DNA of 64,000 nucleotides from Sulfurimonas sp. (GTDB taxonomy: Bacteria > Campylobacterota > Campylobacteria > Campylobacterales > Sulfurimonadaceae). The stretch is from the NCBI RefSeq assembly GCF_028713515.1, contig NZ_JAQTOD010000003.1:1-64000 (forward strand), in the 5' to 3' direction. Below are positions 25,293 to 34,415 of the stretch, one piece after another. Position 1 is the first letter of the stretch, and the number at the start of each line of letters is the position of its first letter. Under the pieces are notes generated by a model. That model did not search any database, had not been told where the DNA came from, and was given only the letters and a program-made list of their open reading frames with translations. The translations under genes and the position numbers were made by a program.

Positions 25293-26267
25293 TTATTTAT
25301 CTTTTTCTTCTACTTCTGAGTAAGCTTTCATAAGGTGTTTACCCATTTGACGCTCAAATTCATCCCAGTTGTGGTAATCTTTCAACTCCGCAGATGCATC
25401 CGGCTTAACTTCATAACTCTCTTTACCATCAGCATAACCTTTTTGTGCCCACTTTAAAACAACTTTAAAATAGTTTAAAAATGGATCAATAGTTTTATGC
25501 ATTTCACCTGATGGGCCATGTCCTGGAACATAAAGGTCATATTTTTTGTAACCTTTTTTTTGAGCAAGGATATCTTCAAGAAGCTCAATATTTCCATATA
25601 TACTAGAGCTTTCATCCATACCTCCAAGACGACAATCCATTAGGTTATCACCTAACCATAATGTATTAGACTCAACATGCTCTATTAGGATGTCTGTATC
25701 AGTGTGTGCTCGTTCAGGATGAAAAACTCTAAAAGTTTGCCCATCAACTTTAAGAACATCTCCATCTTTTAAGACTTTTGTCGGGAAAGGAAACGGTCCA
25801 TCTGTGCCTTTTAAATTTTTTGAAAGACCCTCTAGAATGTTATACCATACTCTAGCTTCCCCATCTTTTGCAGCCTTAATCATATTTGGATGAGCATAGC
25901 TCTGCGCGTTAGGAAATGCTTCTTGAAATGCCTTGCCAGCAAACCAATGATCCCCATGTTTATGTGTATTTAAAATAGCAAGTACTGGTTTTTTTGTAAC
26001 TTTTTTATATTCAGCGACAATTTTTTTACCAACATTATAGTTCCCACCTGGGTCAATTACAATAGTACCGTTTTTACCCTCTACAAATGAGGGATTATTC
26101 ATGAAACCTTCATTCTCAACACTTGGATTCTCTGGCGGGCCATGCATAATCCATACATTTTTAGTAACTTTTTTAAACTTGAACTCTCCAAGCTTTCCAA
26201 GCGTAAAAGCATTTAGTGATAGCGAAAGTGCAATTACTGCTGTGATTATAAAACTAATTTTTTTCAT
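25293..26267 (-). CDS. Exported metallo-beta-lactamase-fold hydrolase, SoxH-like paralogue
   Basis: 324 residues with a signal peptide (to about residue 20, LNA). Metal ligands are in NTHKHGDHWFAG, the later HTDTD, WLGDNLMD and YVPGHGPSG. Related in fold, length and periplasmic location to the protein at 1583-2560, and like it opens with a WxMHGPPENPSVENEGFMNN-type segment (there WCFFGALEAPTKENAGNMSN). It lies 650 bases downstream of the SQR-like gene on the same strand. Substrate unknown; persulfide, thiol-ester or other hydrolase activity are possibilities for this fold. Confidence 0.75.
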   Translation of the reverse strand: MKKISFIITAVIALSLSLNAFTLGKLGEFKFKKVTKNVWIMHGPPENPSVENEGFMNNPSFVEGKNGTIVIDPGGNYNVGKKIVAEYKKVTKKPVLAILNTHKHGDHWFAGKAFQEAFPNAQSYAHPNMIKAAKDGEARVWYNILEGLSKNLKGTDGPFPFPTKVLKDGDVLKVDGQTFRVFHPERAHTDTDILIEHVESNTLWLGDNLMDCRLGGMDESSSIYGNIELLEDILAQKKGYKKYDLYVPGHGPSGEMHKTIDPFLNYFKVVLKWAQKGYADGKESYEVKPDASAELKDYHNWDEFERQMGKHLMKAYSEVEEKDK

Positions 26268-26348
26268 CTTTTTCCTATTTGTGTTAATTTTATGAGCCTA
26301 ATTTTAATACCAAATTTAACTAACTGAATATATAAAATATGCTCCAAG

Positions 26349-26359
26349 GATTCTACATT
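26349..26359 (-). promoter_or_regulatory. Motif shared by two leftward sulfur-related genes (copy 1)
   Basis: The minus strand reads AATGTAGAATC, 82 bases before the start of the exported hydrolase gene. The same 11 bases lie 103 bases before the SQR-like gene (28508-28518). It could be part of a shared operator or promoter. The remainder of 26268-26459 holds divergent promoters and no gene. Confidence 0.3.
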
Positions 26360-26459
26360 TTTAAGCCTTAAGGGCGTTTTAAATAAAAATTCATCCTACT
26401 GTTTTTATACAACTAAATTTTTATGTTATGATTTGCTTATCTAAAAATGGAGATTAAAT

Positions 26460-26792
26460 ATGAGCAGTAGTATCAAAAAAACTGGATTATTTTTTGGATC
26501 GATTGTGGCAATTTCGCTTTTAACATTTAGTGGATGCGCAAGGATAGGAAATGATTTTAATTCACACCGTGTAGAGCAAATTAAAGTTGATGAAACATCT
26601 CAAAGTGATATTGTTTTAATGTTTGGGCAACCTTGGCGCAAGGGAATGGAAAATGGCATCACAATGTGGACTTATGGTCGCTACACTTATCGTCTTATAG
26701 GCGAAACAGACACTAAAGATCTTGTTATTAAGTTTAATAAAGATGGAAAAGTAAGTTCATACACTTTTAATTCAACTGTGAATGAAAAATAG
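26460..26792 (+). CDS. BamE/SmpA-like lipoprotein
   Basis: 110 residues. Lipobox FSGC (Cys about 26) after a hydrophobic segment, so a lipoprotein. The mature part resembles the SmpA/OmlA fold: VDETSQSDIVLMFGQPWRKG parallels the BamE turn ...vxxLLGxP, then MWTYG..TYRL and a final LVIKFNKDGKVSSYTF strand. BamE-type proteins sit in the outer-membrane assembly machinery, but many small lipoproteins share the fold, so a Bam role is not assured. Divergent from the exported hydrolase. Confidence 0.75.
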   Translation: MSSSIKKTGLFFGSIVAISLLTFSGCARIGNDFNSHRVEQIKVDETSQSDIVLMFGQPWRKGMENGITMWTYGRYTYRLIGETDTKDLVIKFNKDGKVSSYTFNSTVNEK

Positions 26793-26814
26793 TTTGTCTG
26801 TAAAAATTAAATAA

Positions 26815-26838
26815 GAAGCCCTATAAATATAAGGCTTC
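26815..26838. terminator. Hairpin between converging genes
   Basis: GAAGCC (26815-26820) pairs with GGCTTC (26833-26838); the stem extends inward to about 10 pairs with one mismatch. On the minus strand TTATTTAATTTTT follows, so it would best end the leftward SQR-like transcript, and may serve both directions. Confidence 0.55.
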
Positions 26839-26923
26839 CTAAAAAGATTTACAAACTACTAACGCAGATATCTCGCGAAATAAAAAAGTTGCTCTATCTC
26901 TTTGCAGAGAATAGAGTCTTAAG

Positions 26924-28405
26924 TTATGCTCTACCTGAGAGCATTCCATACATAGTCATTGGTTTAAGTATATAAACTTTTAGTAACCACATTATCCATC
27001 TCTCTTTAGTTGGATCAAGAGGGAACGATGGAGTTGGTTTTTTAGTCCAATTGAACTCAGCCATCATAACTGTTCCAATGCCTGTAATTAATGGGCAAAC
27101 AGTATATCCATCATACTTAGATGTAGGCTCTTTGCCACCCATCGCAGAAATAACATTGTTGACCAATACCTTATATTGCTTACGAACTGAACCACCTGTT
27201 TTACCCATCGGAACACCGACAACATCACCTAAAGACCAAACATTTGGAAAGAAAGAAGATTTTAAAGTCTCTTTGTCAACAGTAACAAAACCAGGTCCCT
27301 GCGAACCAAGCTCCGATTGACCTACGACATCTGGAGCTTTCATGGGCGGAGAAACATGCATAAAGTCATATTTAACCTGTACTGGCTCACTAACTTTTAC
27401 CTCTTTTACGATTTTATCGCCCATCTCGTCTTCAACTTCTGTCTTCTCCATTCTCCATTTATCGAATGTTGCCGTTTTAGTTGCTGTATCTACTGCTACT
27501 AAATTGTGTTTATAGTTCCATTTAAAGCCTCTTGCCTCAAACTGCTTAACAATTGCATCATGATATTCAGGAACACCAAACATTTTTCCACCATCTGGAT
27601 AGAGAGTTAACTCAACCTTATCACGAACACCAGCTTCTACAAGACGAGCATGAGTTAAATACATAATTTTCTTAGGTGCACCACCACATTTAATAGGTGT
27701 ATTAGGCTCAGTAAATAGTGCTTGTAGTTTATCAGGGCCTTTGTGAGCTTTTGCCTTAGCGACTAACTCCTGAATACCAGCCCATGTTGCTACTGCACCA
27801 TCTTGAAAGTAGATTGAGTGCAATCCATCTTTAGTGATTGTGTTTTTAGTTGCGGCATTATCCTTGCCATTTGAAGTAATCACGCCATCAAGACCTTTAA
27901 TTGCCGCATAATTAAGCATAACACCAGTCGCAATAATAAGCTGATCGTAAACTATTACCTGTGTTCCATCAACAGTTACTTTGTTGTTTTTTGGATCAAA
28001 AGCAGTAACACTACCCTTAATTAGTTTTACGCCCTTAGGTACGAATTCATCTCTATTATATTGAATATCATCAATCTTCCAAATTCCACCAGCTACAAGA
28101 GTTTGCCCAGGCTGATAAGATACGGATAGCGGATCAGGTTCAATTACAGTAATATCTGCATTGTTAATTGAGTTGTTAAGGCGAGCTGCTGTACTCATTC
28201 CGCCTAAACCACCACCAACTATAACTATCTTTCCTTTAACATCGGAAGAAGCGCTAACTTCAGATGTTCCAATTGTAGTACCCGCTATTACAGATGCAGC
28301 CAATGGAGAGAGCGTTAAATATTTTAAAGCTTCACGACGAGACATAATCTCAGGATGTTTATCAACTTCTTTTAAAATCTCTTCTAAAATTTGATTTTTG
28401 CTCAT
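26924..28405 (-). CDS. sqr: Sulfide:quinone oxidoreductase-like FAD protein, Tat-exported
   Basis: 493 residues. A Tat-type signal, SRREALKYL (22-30) with a hydrophobic stretch, precedes the FAD site VIVGGGLGGM (61-70). SQR-like features are the YQPGQTLVAGG segment (98-107), Cys240 in PIKCGGAPKK and Cys437 in YTVCPLIT, the pair expected to form the active-site polysulfide bridge, a second dinucleotide region and WSLGDVVGVPMGKTGGS. The last 30 residues (WIMWLLKVYILKP) are amphipathic and may anchor it to the membrane. It oxidises sulfide and reduces quinone. A flavocytochrome c flavoprotein is less likely because no cytochrome partner gene is adjacent. Confidence 0.8.
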   Translation of the reverse strand: MSKNQILEEILKEVDKHPEIMSRREALKYLTLSPLAASVIAGTTIGTSEVSASSDVKGKIVIVGGGLGGMSTAARLNNSINNADITVIEPDPLSVSYQPGQTLVAGGIWKIDDIQYNRDEFVPKGVKLIKGSVTAFDPKNNKVTVDGTQVIVYDQLIIATGVMLNYAAIKGLDGVITSNGKDNAATKNTITKDGLHSIYFQDGAVATWAGIQELVAKAKAHKGPDKLQALFTEPNTPIKCGGAPKKIMYLTHARLVEAGVRDKVELTLYPDGGKMFGVPEYHDAIVKQFEARGFKWNYKHNLVAVDTATKTATFDKWRMEKTEVEDEMGDKIVKEVKVSEPVQVKYDFMHVSPPMKAPDVVGQSELGSQGPGFVTVDKETLKSSFFPNVWSLGDVVGVPMGKTGGSVRKQYKVLVNNVISAMGGKEPTSKYDGYTVCPLITGIGTVMMAEFNWTKKPTPSFPLDPTKERWIMWLLKVYILKPMTMYGMLSGRA

Positions 28406-28507
28406 TATGATTTCCTTTTTTTACTGGAGCTATTGCGCAACTTCTTTTTACCAAATCCATCTAAAAACTTTCATACTGTAAATGAATGGTAAATGAAATA
28501 TTCGATA

Positions 28508-28518
28508 GATTCTACATT
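28508..28518 (-). promoter_or_regulatory. Motif shared by two leftward sulfur-related genes (copy 2)
   Basis: AATGTAGAATC on the minus strand, 103 bases before the SQR-like start; identical to the copy at 26349-26359. The 208-base stretch 28406-28613 otherwise shows only AT-rich sequence. Confidence 0.3.
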
Positions 28519-28613
28519 TGAAAAACTTAAAATTTTCTAAAATACTAAGTTTTTTGATAATTTTATCTCTTTTTCAGTGCTTTTGTATCAATAAAACCTA
28601 GTTAATTATTTAC

Positions 28614-30206
28614 TTAATAATTATAGATTTTATTTATAATAAGCTGTGGTGATACAGCCCCGTTATACTCATTTTTTGTAACTCTGTAGCTACAAGTAAG
28701 TTTTCTATTTTCGGGCATCTCTAGGAGTTGATAAAAGAGTATGAGCTCCAAAGTTTTTCTCTCATGCGAGAATTGTCTGATTGTTATTTTTGAGTGAGAT
28801 CTATCTCTTCCCATACTATTTATGCTTATGATTTCGGCCTCTTTTACTAAAAAAAGTGGGCGCAGGTTTGCCTCACCGTAGGGCTCAAAACTCTCCAATA
28901 ACTCTAAAAATTCTATATCTATCTCATCGCTAGACACTATTCCGATAAACTTCTCTTTGGGTATAAAATCTTTCTTGTCTAAAGACAATGCGCTTTTGTT
29001 TATGGCAACTCTAAACTCATCTATATTTTTTACCTCAAGCCCAAGTCCTGCTGCCATTTTATGACCGCCAAACTTTGTTAGATAGCTCTCATTTGCTTTG
29101 ATAAGCTTGTAAATATCGACTTCGCCTACGCTTCTTGCACTTCCTTTTGCGACACCATCTTTACAGCTTAGCACGATTGCTGGTTTTTCAAACTGGTTTA
29201 CAACTCTTGATGCAACAATTCCTACAACGCCCTCATGCCAATTATCTCCGGCGACAACAATGACACTATCATTCTCGTTTACGCACAAGAGTGCCTCTTT
29301 CGTCGTCGCTGATTCGTTCTCTTTTCTAAGCTCATTTAGAGAGTTTAGTATCTCAAACTGCACAAACGCCTTCTCGACAGTTTTGGCAGTCAAGAACTCT
29401 AAGGCAATGCTCGCATCTTCAAGTCTTCCTGCTGAGTTTATCCGAGGTGCAATCTGAAAACCAATATCTTCGGAACTAATGACGGATTTATTTAAAAAAT
29501 CTCTTATAATGATAGAAGATGGCCTGTTTGAGTGCATCAAAAGCTTTAATCCCTCTTTTACAAGAATTCTGTTTATATCAACAAGAGGCATAATATCTGC
29601 GATAATAGCAACACATAAAATATCCAAAAATAATCTCATATCTATATTTAGATTTAGCTCTTTTTTCAGAAGTCCAAGAAGTAGCCAAGCGACTTGCGCT
29701 CCGCAAATCTCTTTAAATGGATAGTCGCAATTTGGGAGTTTTGGGTCAATGATGGCGTAAGCATCTGGCAAGAGATCTGATGGTGTATGATGATCAGTAA
29801 TGATAAGCTCAATGCCTCTTTGTTTGCAGATATTTGCTGCTTCAACTGCAGTTATACCGTTATCGACCGTTATGATTAAATTAGCATCGATTCTCTCTAG
29901 CAAGTTTGGACTAACTCCATAGCCATCTCTAAATCTGTTTGGTATTATAACTTCAAGAGGATAAGGAATCTGTCTAAAAAAATCAACCATTATTGCACTT
30001 GAGCTTACGCCATCGACATCATAATCGCCAACAAGAACTATTTTTTTTCTCTCTTTTATAGCTTCTGCAATTTTTTTTGCTGATTTTGTTGCATCTTGAA
30101 GTAGATTTGGATCTGGGATTTGTGATAGTTTTTTATCACCATCACCAAACCTCTTTGAAAGCAGTTCAAAGAGAGTCTGTTTTGTTAGTAGTGGAGCATT
30201 TTCCAT
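28614..30206 (-). CDS. recJ: Single-stranded-DNA exonuclease RecJ
   Basis: 530 residues, within the family's range. DHH phosphoesterase: motif I VGDYDVDGVSSSAIM, motif II VDNGITA, motif III DHH in ITDHHTP, then the DHHA1 half with GRLEDASIALEFLTA, VVAGDNWHEGVVGIVASR and GGHKMAAGLGL. Degrades 5'-ended ssDNA in recombination and mismatch repair. It follows pyrG by nine bases on the same strand. Confidence 0.95.
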   Translation of the reverse strand: MENAPLLTKQTLFELLSKRFGDGDKKLSQIPDPNLLQDATKSAKKIAEAIKERKKIVLVGDYDVDGVSSSAIMVDFFRQIPYPLEVIIPNRFRDGYGVSPNLLERIDANLIITVDNGITAVEAANICKQRGIELIITDHHTPSDLLPDAYAIIDPKLPNCDYPFKEICGAQVAWLLLGLLKKELNLNIDMRLFLDILCVAIIADIMPLVDINRILVKEGLKLLMHSNRPSSIIIRDFLNKSVISSEDIGFQIAPRINSAGRLEDASIALEFLTAKTVEKAFVQFEILNSLNELRKENESATTKEALLCVNENDSVIVVAGDNWHEGVVGIVASRVVNQFEKPAIVLSCKDGVAKGSARSVGEVDIYKLIKANESYLTKFGGHKMAAGLGLEVKNIDEFRVAINKSALSLDKKDFIPKEKFIGIVSSDEIDIEFLELLESFEPYGEANLRPLFLVKEAEIISINSMGRDRSHSKITIRQFSHERKTLELILFYQLLEMPENRKLTCSYRVTKNEYNGAVSPQLIINKIYNY

Positions 30207-30215
30207 ATAGAAAAA

Positions 30216-31835
30216 TTACTCAGCGTCTAGTGTTGCTTGAACAAATGCCAATATTGAAGGGTTTGGAGTTTGCAGTCTTGAAGTAAACTCTGGATGAAAT
30301 TGAACTCCTAAAAACCAAGGATGCCCTTTTATCTCAACAGTTTCAATAAGTCCATCAGACTCACCAGTTACAATCATACCAGCACCCTCAAGAGCTTCTC
30401 TGTAAATTGGATTTGCTTCGTAACGGTGACGATGTCTTTCAAATATAGTTTTTGCCCCACCGTAAGCCTTTCTAAGCAGTGAACCATCTTTTGTATCACA
30501 AGGATATTCACCAAGTCTTAGAGTTCCACCCATTGGTGATTTATGAGTACGAAGTTGTGTGTTCCCACTTTGATCTAAAAAGTTGTCTATTAGATAAATC
30601 ATAGGATATGGTGTATTTTCATCAAACTCTACAGAGTTCGCACCCTCAAATCCAAGAACATTTCTTGCATACTCAACAAGTGTTAGCTGCATTCCAAGAC
30701 AGATACCGAGATATGGGATTTTATTTTCTCTTGCATATTTTATAGCCTCTATTTTACCCTCAACTCCGCGATTGCCAAATCCGCCTGCAACTAAAACACT
30801 ATCACAATCCTTCAAGAGCTCCTGTGCCCCTCGTGCTTCTATAGCTTCGGAGTCTACCCAGCATATTTCAACACGAGTATCCAAATGAGCACCGGAATGT
30901 ATAAGTGACTCTGTTAATGATTTGTAAGACTCTTTTAGTTGAAGATACTTTCCAACAAATCCAACTACAACTCTTTTTTTAGGCTGAACTATCTTTTTAA
31001 CCAGAGCATCCCACTCTTCCATATTTGGATTCAACTCATCAAAACCAAGCTCTTTTGCTATAGGACCCAAAATATTTTGTCTTAAAAATGACATCGGTAC
31101 ATCATATATGCTAGCTGCGTCAAGTGCTTCTATGACGCTATTGCTTGAGACATCACAACTCATGGCAAGTTTCTTTCTAAATGTTTTTGGAAGAGGAAGT
31201 TCACTTCTAGCAATTATCATCTGAGGAGTTATACCGATGCGACGAAGCTCTTGAACAGAGTGTTGTGTTGGTTTACTCTTTAACTCGCCAGCAGCTTTTA
31301 TGAAAGGAATAAGCGTTACATGAATAAAAAATGTTCCCTCAACCTCATCATCATGCTTCATTTGACGAATCGCTTCCATAAACGGAAGTCCTTCTATATC
31401 ACCAACTGTTCCACCAAGCTCTACAATTAAGACTTCATGCCCTTCTCCAGCCTCTTTTATGCGTTTTACAATCTCTCCGACAATGTGCGGAATAACTTGA
31501 ATAGTTTGCCCAAGATAGCCACCTGAACGCTCTCTCTCAATTACGCTTGAGTAAACTTGACCGGTTGTAAAGTTACTTGTCTTTAAAAATGATGTATCTA
31601 AAAACCTCTCATAGTTTCCAATATCAAGGTCAGTTTCGGCACCATCTTTTGTAACAAAAACTTCTCCATGCTCTAGGGGGCTCATGGTTCCCGGATCAAC
31701 ATTTATATATGGATCTATTTTTAACATACCAACATTTTTGCCGGAGTGTTTAAGCAAAGTACCAACACTAGCTGCCGTTATCCCTTTTCCAAGAGAACTC
31801 AAAACCCCACCAGTAACGAAGATATATTTAGTCAT
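30216..31835 (-). CDS. pyrG: CTP synthase
   Basis: 539 residues, typical length. N-terminal synthetase domain begins [17 protein letters not shown] with the ATP site, then [23 protein letters not shown]. The C-terminal glutamine amidotransferase has the nucleophile Cys in YLGICLGMQ and the His-Glu pair in [10 protein letters not shown]. Makes CTP from UTP with glutamine-derived ammonia. Promoter TATAAT at 31869-31874 on the minus strand. Confidence 0.98.
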   Translation of the reverse strand: MTKYIFVTGGVLSSLGKGITAASVGTLLKHSGKNVGMLKIDPYINVDPGTMSPLEHGEVFVTKDGAETDLDIGNYERFLDTSFLKTSNFTTGQVYSSVIERERSGGYLGQTIQVIPHIVGEIVKRIKEAGEGHEVLIVELGGTVGDIEGLPFMEAIRQMKHDDEVEGTFFIHVTLIPFIKAAGELKSKPTQHSVQELRRIGITPQMIIARSELPLPKTFRKKLAMSCDVSSNSVIEALDAASIYDVPMSFLRQNILGPIAKELGFDELNPNMEEWDALVKKIVQPKKRVVVGFVGKYLQLKESYKSLTESLIHSGAHLDTRVEICWVDSEAIEARGAQELLKDCDSVLVAGGFGNRGVEGKIEAIKYARENKIPYLGICLGMQLTLVEYARNVLGFEGANSVEFDENTPYPMIYLIDNFLDQSGNTQLRTHKSPMGGTLRLGEYPCDTKDGSLLRKAYGGAKTIFERHRHRYEANPIYREALEGAGMIVTGESDGLIETVEIKGHPWFLGVQFHPEFTSRLQTPNPSILAFVQATLDAE

Positions 31836-31868
31836 AAAATGGCTCCAGAATGTTAAATTAAAGTAGGA

Positions 31869-31874
31869 ATTATA
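31869..31874 (-). promoter_or_regulatory. -10 box for pyrG-recJ
   Basis: The minus strand reads CCACTATAATTCC, 34 bases before the pyrG ATG. A small GTGG-AAA-CCAC inverted repeat lies just upstream. Confidence 0.55.
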
Positions 31875-31927
31875 GTGGAAACCACCTTAAAATGTAGAGT
31901 ATCTGCTAGGCTAAAAGAATGTTTTGC

Positions 31928-31933
31928 TACAAT
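31928..31933 (+). promoter_or_regulatory. -10 box for the antiporter operon
   Basis: GTTTTGCTACAATGAT gives a TACAAT 30 bases before the antiporter ATG at 31963. It is divergent from the pyrG promoter. Confidence 0.45.
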
Positions 31934-31962
31934 GATAAAATAATATAATCTGAAAGAATTCT

Positions 31963-33588
31963 ATGGATTTTGTACTTTTTTATATCGTTGCTGCGCTGGG
32001 CATTTCAACTGTTTTAAATCTTATTTTAAAGCGTTTTGGTGTTTCTCAAATCATAGGCTATATTTTTACGGGTACTATTATAGTCTATGCTTTTGATTTG
32101 AAAGAGATGAATGACTCTGCCCTTTTAGAACATATTGCTGAGTTTGGTATAGTATTTTTGATGTTTACTATCGGACTTGAGATATCTTTAGCAAAAATGA
32201 ATAGCATGAAAAGGGAGATATTTTTAAATGGATTTTTACAAGTCAGCCTAACCGCCTTTGTTGTTTATATAATTAGTCATTATTTTTTTAATCTCGGATC
32301 AACTCCGGCCATAATCATATCACTCGCATTCGCACTCTCATCCACTGCCGTTGTCTTGAGCTATCTAAAGAGTTCAAAAGAGATACATAATCCCTATGGA
32401 CAAAAAGCAACCGGAATACTTATTTTTCAAGATATTGCTGTTATTCCGATTCTGATTCTACTTAGTTTTTTATCAAATGAGGGGCATCAATCAATAGGCA
32501 TTATCTTAAGAGACACGGCAATAAGCGCGATAGTAGTTATCGGGCTTTTGTTTGTTGTCGGAAAAAGAGTGATGACTTGGCTTTTACATTTCTCGGCTTC
32601 GAGCGAAGTTGACGAGTTGTTTATGGGTTCTGTTCTTTTTATAGTCGTAAGCGCTTCGCTGCTTGCTTCATATATGGGCTTTACCTACTCTCTTGGGGCT
32701 TTTGTAGCAGGAATGATTATAGCTGAAACAAAGTATCATCATAAAGTAGAATCTGATATAGCGCCGTTTAAAGATATTCTTCTGGGTACATTTTTCATAG
32801 TTGTCGGCATGAAGATAGATGTTGTCTTTTTTATAGACAATCTCTCGGTAATTGTGGGCATTTTTGCTCTTATTTTAATTTTAAAGACAACTGTTATTTT
32901 TGCGATTCTTCGCGTCAGTTCATCAACCACTCTATCTATAAAAACAGCTCTTGCACTCTCACAAGTTGGGGAGTTTTCTTTTGTAATTTTTGCGGTTGCA
33001 AACAGTGGAGGAATACTCTCTAAGGAGTTTGAATCACTCTTTATTCTTGTTGTAATTTTGTCTATGATTATTACCCCATTTTTTATCACCAGAATCAATA
33101 ATTTTGTAAACAACATAAGCAAGCGACCATACCTTGGGCTTAACACATCTGTTTTTGGTTCAAGACAAGACCATGTAATCCTGTGCGGATACAGTACAGT
33201 AGGAAAATTTGTAGCTAAAAATCTTGACGTTATAGGTGCTCCTTATGTTATCATAGACAACAATCCAAAGCATGTTCAAGAAGCGCTACGAAAAGGAAAA
33301 GAGGCATATCTTGGAGATATGTCAAAACTCTCTTTGCTAGAGGCACTAAATGCAAAAAATTCAGCAGCAGTGATTGTTACGCTTGACAATATTGACAAAA
33401 AAAGAGCAGTTTGTGAGGCAATTTTAAAACATACAAAAGATATAAATCTAGTTGTAAAGATATCTACACTAGATGACAAGAGAAATTTAAGAGATCTAAA
33501 AATCACATCAGTCGTTGATGAAAAAATTGAATTAGGGCGAATTCTTGTTGAGAGAATGCTCACATGCCAAATAGGAGCACATAGGTGA
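31963..33588 (+). CDS. KefB/YbaL-type cation:proton antiporter with TrkA-N domain
   Basis: 541 residues. About 12 membrane helices of the CPA2 family (ILKRFGVSQIIGYIFTGTII, FGIVFLMFTIGLEIS, ALSSTAVVLSYLKSS, FQDIAVIPILILL, GAFVAGMIIAE), then a cytoplasmic NAD-binding TrkA-N domain from about residue 403 (HVILCGYSTVGKFVAKNLD). Exports K+ or Na+ in exchange for protons or acts as a gated K+ efflux system. First gene of a four-gene overlapping operon whose other members handle sugars. Confidence 0.9.
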   Translation: MDFVLFYIVAALGISTVLNLILKRFGVSQIIGYIFTGTIIVYAFDLKEMNDSALLEHIAEFGIVFLMFTIGLEISLAKMNSMKREIFLNGFLQVSLTAFVVYIISHYFFNLGSTPAIIISLAFALSSTAVVLSYLKSSKEIHNPYGQKATGILIFQDIAVIPILILLSFLSNEGHQSIGIILRDTAISAIVVIGLLFVVGKRVMTWLLHFSASSEVDELFMGSVLFIVVSASLLASYMGFTYSLGAFVAGMIIAETKYHHKVESDIAPFKDILLGTFFIVVGMKIDVVFFIDNLSVIVGIFALILILKTTVIFAILRVSSSTTLSIKTALALSQVGEFSFVIFAVANSGGILSKEFESLFILVVILSMIITPFFITRINNFVNNISKRPYLGLNTSVFGSRQDHVILCGYSTVGKFVAKNLDVIGAPYVIIDNNPKHVQEALRKGKEAYLGDMSKLSLLEALNAKNSAAVIVTLDNIDKKRAVCEAILKHTKDINLVVKISTLDDKRNLRDLKITSVVDEKIELGRILVERMLTCQIGAHR

Positions 33589-34415
33589 AAAATATATATA
33601 TTACAGATTTAGACCACACATTTTTAAGGACAGATCTCTCACTAAGTAATTTTTCTAAAACTATTTGGAATGCCAAAGCAAAACACTCTATTATGAGTAT
33701 AGCAACTGCCAGAACCTATAAGAAAACAGTCCAGTTTTTAAAAGGTCTAGAGATAAATGCACCAATGATTCTTCTTGATGGTGCCCTGATAGCCACAGTT
33801 GACAAAAAGATAATTGATACAAAATTTATAGGCAAAAATATTGCGGACACCATCATTGATGAGGGGGCTAAATTTGGGATTTATCCTTTTGTTCTTGCTC
33901 TTGCTGATAAGAATCTAAATGAAGCGTTTTTGTACTCTAACATACTCAATACAAGTCAAAAAGAGGTGCTCACTCGATATGCAAACGATGACAATCTTAT
34001 GGAGTGTAAAAATATTCGCGCAATGGATAACAATTTTAAGATTGTCTACATGGGAGAAGAGACCATCTTAAGAGAATTAACTTTGCATATAGAAAAAATA
34101 TTTGGCAATAATTTAAAATATATTTTGGCTCCAGAAGCCTATATTGGATGTTATTTTTTAACAATTTTACATAAAGATGCGGATAAATCACATGGGATAA
34201 GAAGTGTGAGTGAATACATGGGGTTTGACTTGGAGAAACTTACTGTTTTTGGCGATAACTTTAATGATGTTGGAATGTTTGAGCTAGCAAAATATGCGGT
34301 AGCCGTAGCAAATGCTCAAGATGGTGTAAAAAAACTTGCAAATATTGTTCTTCCACATACAAATGATGAGGATGCTGTTGCAAAATATTTAGAAGGGTTG
34401 AATGATGTCAAGTAA
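33585..34415 (+). CDS. HAD-superfamily Cof-type (IIB) phosphatase
   Basis: 276 residues. Motif I is ITDLDHTFLRTD at the N-terminus (the nucleophile is the first Asp), a Thr in MSIATARTYK is motif II, and VFGDNFNDVGMF is motif IV. The IIB-type cap fits sugar-phosphate phosphatases such as the Cof/YbiV and sucrose-phosphate types. Overlaps the antiporter by 4 bases and the permease by 14. Between a sugar permease and a hexose-6-phosphate mutarotase, a sugar phosphate is the likely substrate, but this is inference. Confidence 0.85.
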   Translation: MKNIYITDLDHTFLRTDLSLSNFSKTIWNAKAKHSIMSIATARTYKKTVQFLKGLEINAPMILLDGALIATVDKKIIDTKFIGKNIADTIIDEGAKFGIYPFVLALADKNLNEAFLYSNILNTSQKEVLTRYANDDNLMECKNIRAMDNNFKIVYMGEETILRELTLHIEKIFGNNLKYILAPEAYIGCYFLTILHKDADKSHGIRSVSEYMGFDLEKLTVFGDNFNDVGMFELAKYAVAVANAQDGVKKLANIVLPHTNDEDAVAKYLEGLNDVK

